DNA of 64,000 nucleotides from Ignavibacteriales bacterium. Lineage in GTDB: Bacteria > Bacteroidota > Ignavibacteria > Ignavibacteriales > Ignavibacteriaceae. Below the pieces are notes generated by a model that worked only from the letters and a program-made list of their open reading frames with translations, had not been told where the DNA came from and made no database searches. The stretch covers positions 992,001-1,056,000 of the forward strand of contig JADJEI010000001.1 in assembly GCA_016709155.1 (NCBI GenBank), read 5' to 3'. The position numbers and the translations under genes were made by a program. Each line of letters starts with the position of its first letter. Within the stretch, counting starts at the first letter, position 1. This document shows, in pieces, positions 62,876 to 64,000 of this stretch.

Positions 62876-64000
62876 TTATTTACTCCAAATTTTAGTTATC
62901 GTTTTGCCAATAATTTCAAGGTCAAGCCATATATTTTGATTTTTGGCATAAAGGATATTCAATTTTTTCATGTCATCTTTTTTAACATCTTCAATAAACC
63001 AGAATCCGGTCAATCCCGGTTTGCCAAGATAAAGTTCTGATTCACTTTCTAAAAAGGCAGGACCAACAAAACTTTTAGAACCTTTAAAGACTGACGGAGC
63101 CTGAAGAATTATATTTCTAAAATCACTTTGCTTTGCGTTCAGTTTACTGATGAAATATATTAAAGGATAGAATGAAAACAAAACCGCAGTTGATACACAA
63201 ATGTCAAATCCTCTTTTCACAAATCTTTGCAGCGGATTGGTAATGCTGTATGTTAGTTCAATCAATGGTAAATCATCCAAAAGCGAAACTTTTGTTTTAC
63301 CAACAATAAAATCAAGGTCGTCACCAATTATTTTAAAATCAACAGAAAGATTCTGACAATCAGAAACTATTGCCATCATTTGATTGTAACTTAGTTCGGA
63401 TGAAAAAATTACTTCGTTAATTTTTTTACTGCCAATAATTTTTTTAACATTTTGAATGCTGCCGAGTACTTCAAAGCCTTGAAATGTTTGTCCGATTTCT
63501 TTATTAGAAGCCGAAATTAATCCTGCTACTGTATGAAAATCTGTATATTTTTTTTCAACTTTGAAGCAATTTTGAGAGATAATTCATTTGTCCCGACTAT
63601 CAATGTTCGCTTTTCTTTTAAGTGATCCTTTTCCCAACCAATTTTAAAAACTAATTTGGCAACTATTCGCCAGATGGATAGAGTAAAAAATAAAATGATA
63701 AATAAAATGATCACCACTGCACGACTGTATGCAAACTGCTTGAAAAAAAATGTGAGCGAGGTCAGCAGGATAAAACTTCCAGCCAAAACTCCAAGATTCT
63801 TTAGTACAGATAATCTATCCTTTTTATAATCTCCGGAAAGCAAAGCGATCAAAACGTAAAGAGCCGCGGGAAGTGTAAAGACAGTAAGCAGATCATTTTC
63901 GGGAAAACCTTTCCAATCACTTATTGATGAGTAAATTTTTTCAGAAATAAAAAGCGATAGATCAAACAGAAGAAAATCTAAAGCGAGAAAGATGAAAGTA
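62876..64000 (-). CDS. Polyprenyl sugar-phosphate transferase-like protein, internally deleted; frameshift; cut by window edge
   Basis: It is open to the right window end, so the start is outside. The N-terminal part has several helices, then a nucleotide-binding-like domain (RTLIVGTNELSLKIASKL) and a C-terminal bacterial sugar transferase domain with KRGFDICVSTAVLF and KPGLTGFW (62980-63220 region). Between these the usual RxGxxG, KFRTM and LDELPQ blocks are absent: FRNIILQAPSVFKGSKSFVGP joins directly, so the DE catalytic pair is missing. The frame breaks in a T8 run at 63548-63555, where 9 (or 6) T would be in frame. It may be a regulatory or inactive member of the family. Confidence 0.75.

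Overview
The window is an AT-rich bacterial chromosome segment that most resembles Ignavibacteria (the Chlorobi/Bacteroidota group). Supporting signs are a C-terminal YPNPFNP-type sorting tail of type IX secretion, PorV/PorQ-like and GWxTD-domain proteins, a septoil-knot-like secreted protein, a TAnnTTTG-type -7 promoter element, and an ATP synthase cluster that lacks the beta and epsilon genes. The taxonomic call is inferred from gene content and style only.

Layout, left to right. (1) 1-3495, plus strand: a molybdenum-cofactor operon (moaA 3' part, moaC, a MOSC protein, moeA, mobA). (2) 3643-7154, minus strand: a respiratory/redox cluster of a Crp/Fnr regulator, two DUF2249 proteins, a 12-helix heme-copper-oxidase/NnrS-like membrane protein and a MIP18-type FeS assembly protein. 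Its promoter shows a Fnr-type operator spaced correctly ahead of a Bacteroidota -7 element. (3) 7352-15356: carbohydrate genes, namely a lipoprotein with a GH113 barrel fused to a peptidase-like domain, a glycogen debranching enzyme and a GH63 glucosidase, with a GxxExxY gene flanked by about 90-bp repeats. (4) 15357-19789: a repeat-rich gap, then PiT phosphate transport, NAD(P)HX epimerase, a HAD phosphatase, NrtS and three small unknown genes. (5) 20139-24967, plus strand: adenosine deaminase, two small ORFs and urocanate hydratase as an operon, then a septoil-knot protein and a frameshifted hydroxyacid dehydrogenase. (6) 25187-42136, minus strand: an almost gap-free array running from envelope genes (GWxTD protein, LpxL-like acyltransferase, GT9, TsaC/Sua5, GT39-TPR, M23 peptidase, bactofilin) through ATP synthase (atpZ, an AtpI-like gene, atpB-E-F-H-A-G) to ffh-rpsP-khpA-rimM-trmD-rplS. 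(7) 42203-52630, minus strand: an outer-membrane/secretion block (PorV-like, a 1045-residue surface protein, a TonB receptor, a DUF4397 lipoprotein, a T9SS cargo protein). (8) 52858-64000, minus strand: serA, trxA, an enoyl-reductase-like SDR, dnaE, dut, a flippase, a thioesterase, accA and an atypical sugar transferase that runs off the window.

Five genes (the 23.8-kb dehydrogenase, trmD, the acyltransferase, serA and the terminal sugar transferase) carry seven single-base indels, mostly in A/T runs. Both sides of each indel encode conserved protein, so sequencing or assembly error is the likeliest explanation, and I give repaired gene models.

Dispersed repeats are prominent: two 123-bp MITE copies with 17-bp terminal inverted repeats, REP-like hairpins, an about 90-bp palindromic repeat family in the 12-18 kb region, and a small GTAG-ACAGATT palindrome. 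I saw no tRNA or rRNA genes, no CRISPR array, no prophage and no transposase gene. No clearly new defence or mobile system is visible. The most promising unexplained items are the DUF2249/heme-copper-like cluster with its operator, the GH113 fusion, the GxxExxY repeat cassette and the internally deleted sugar transferase.
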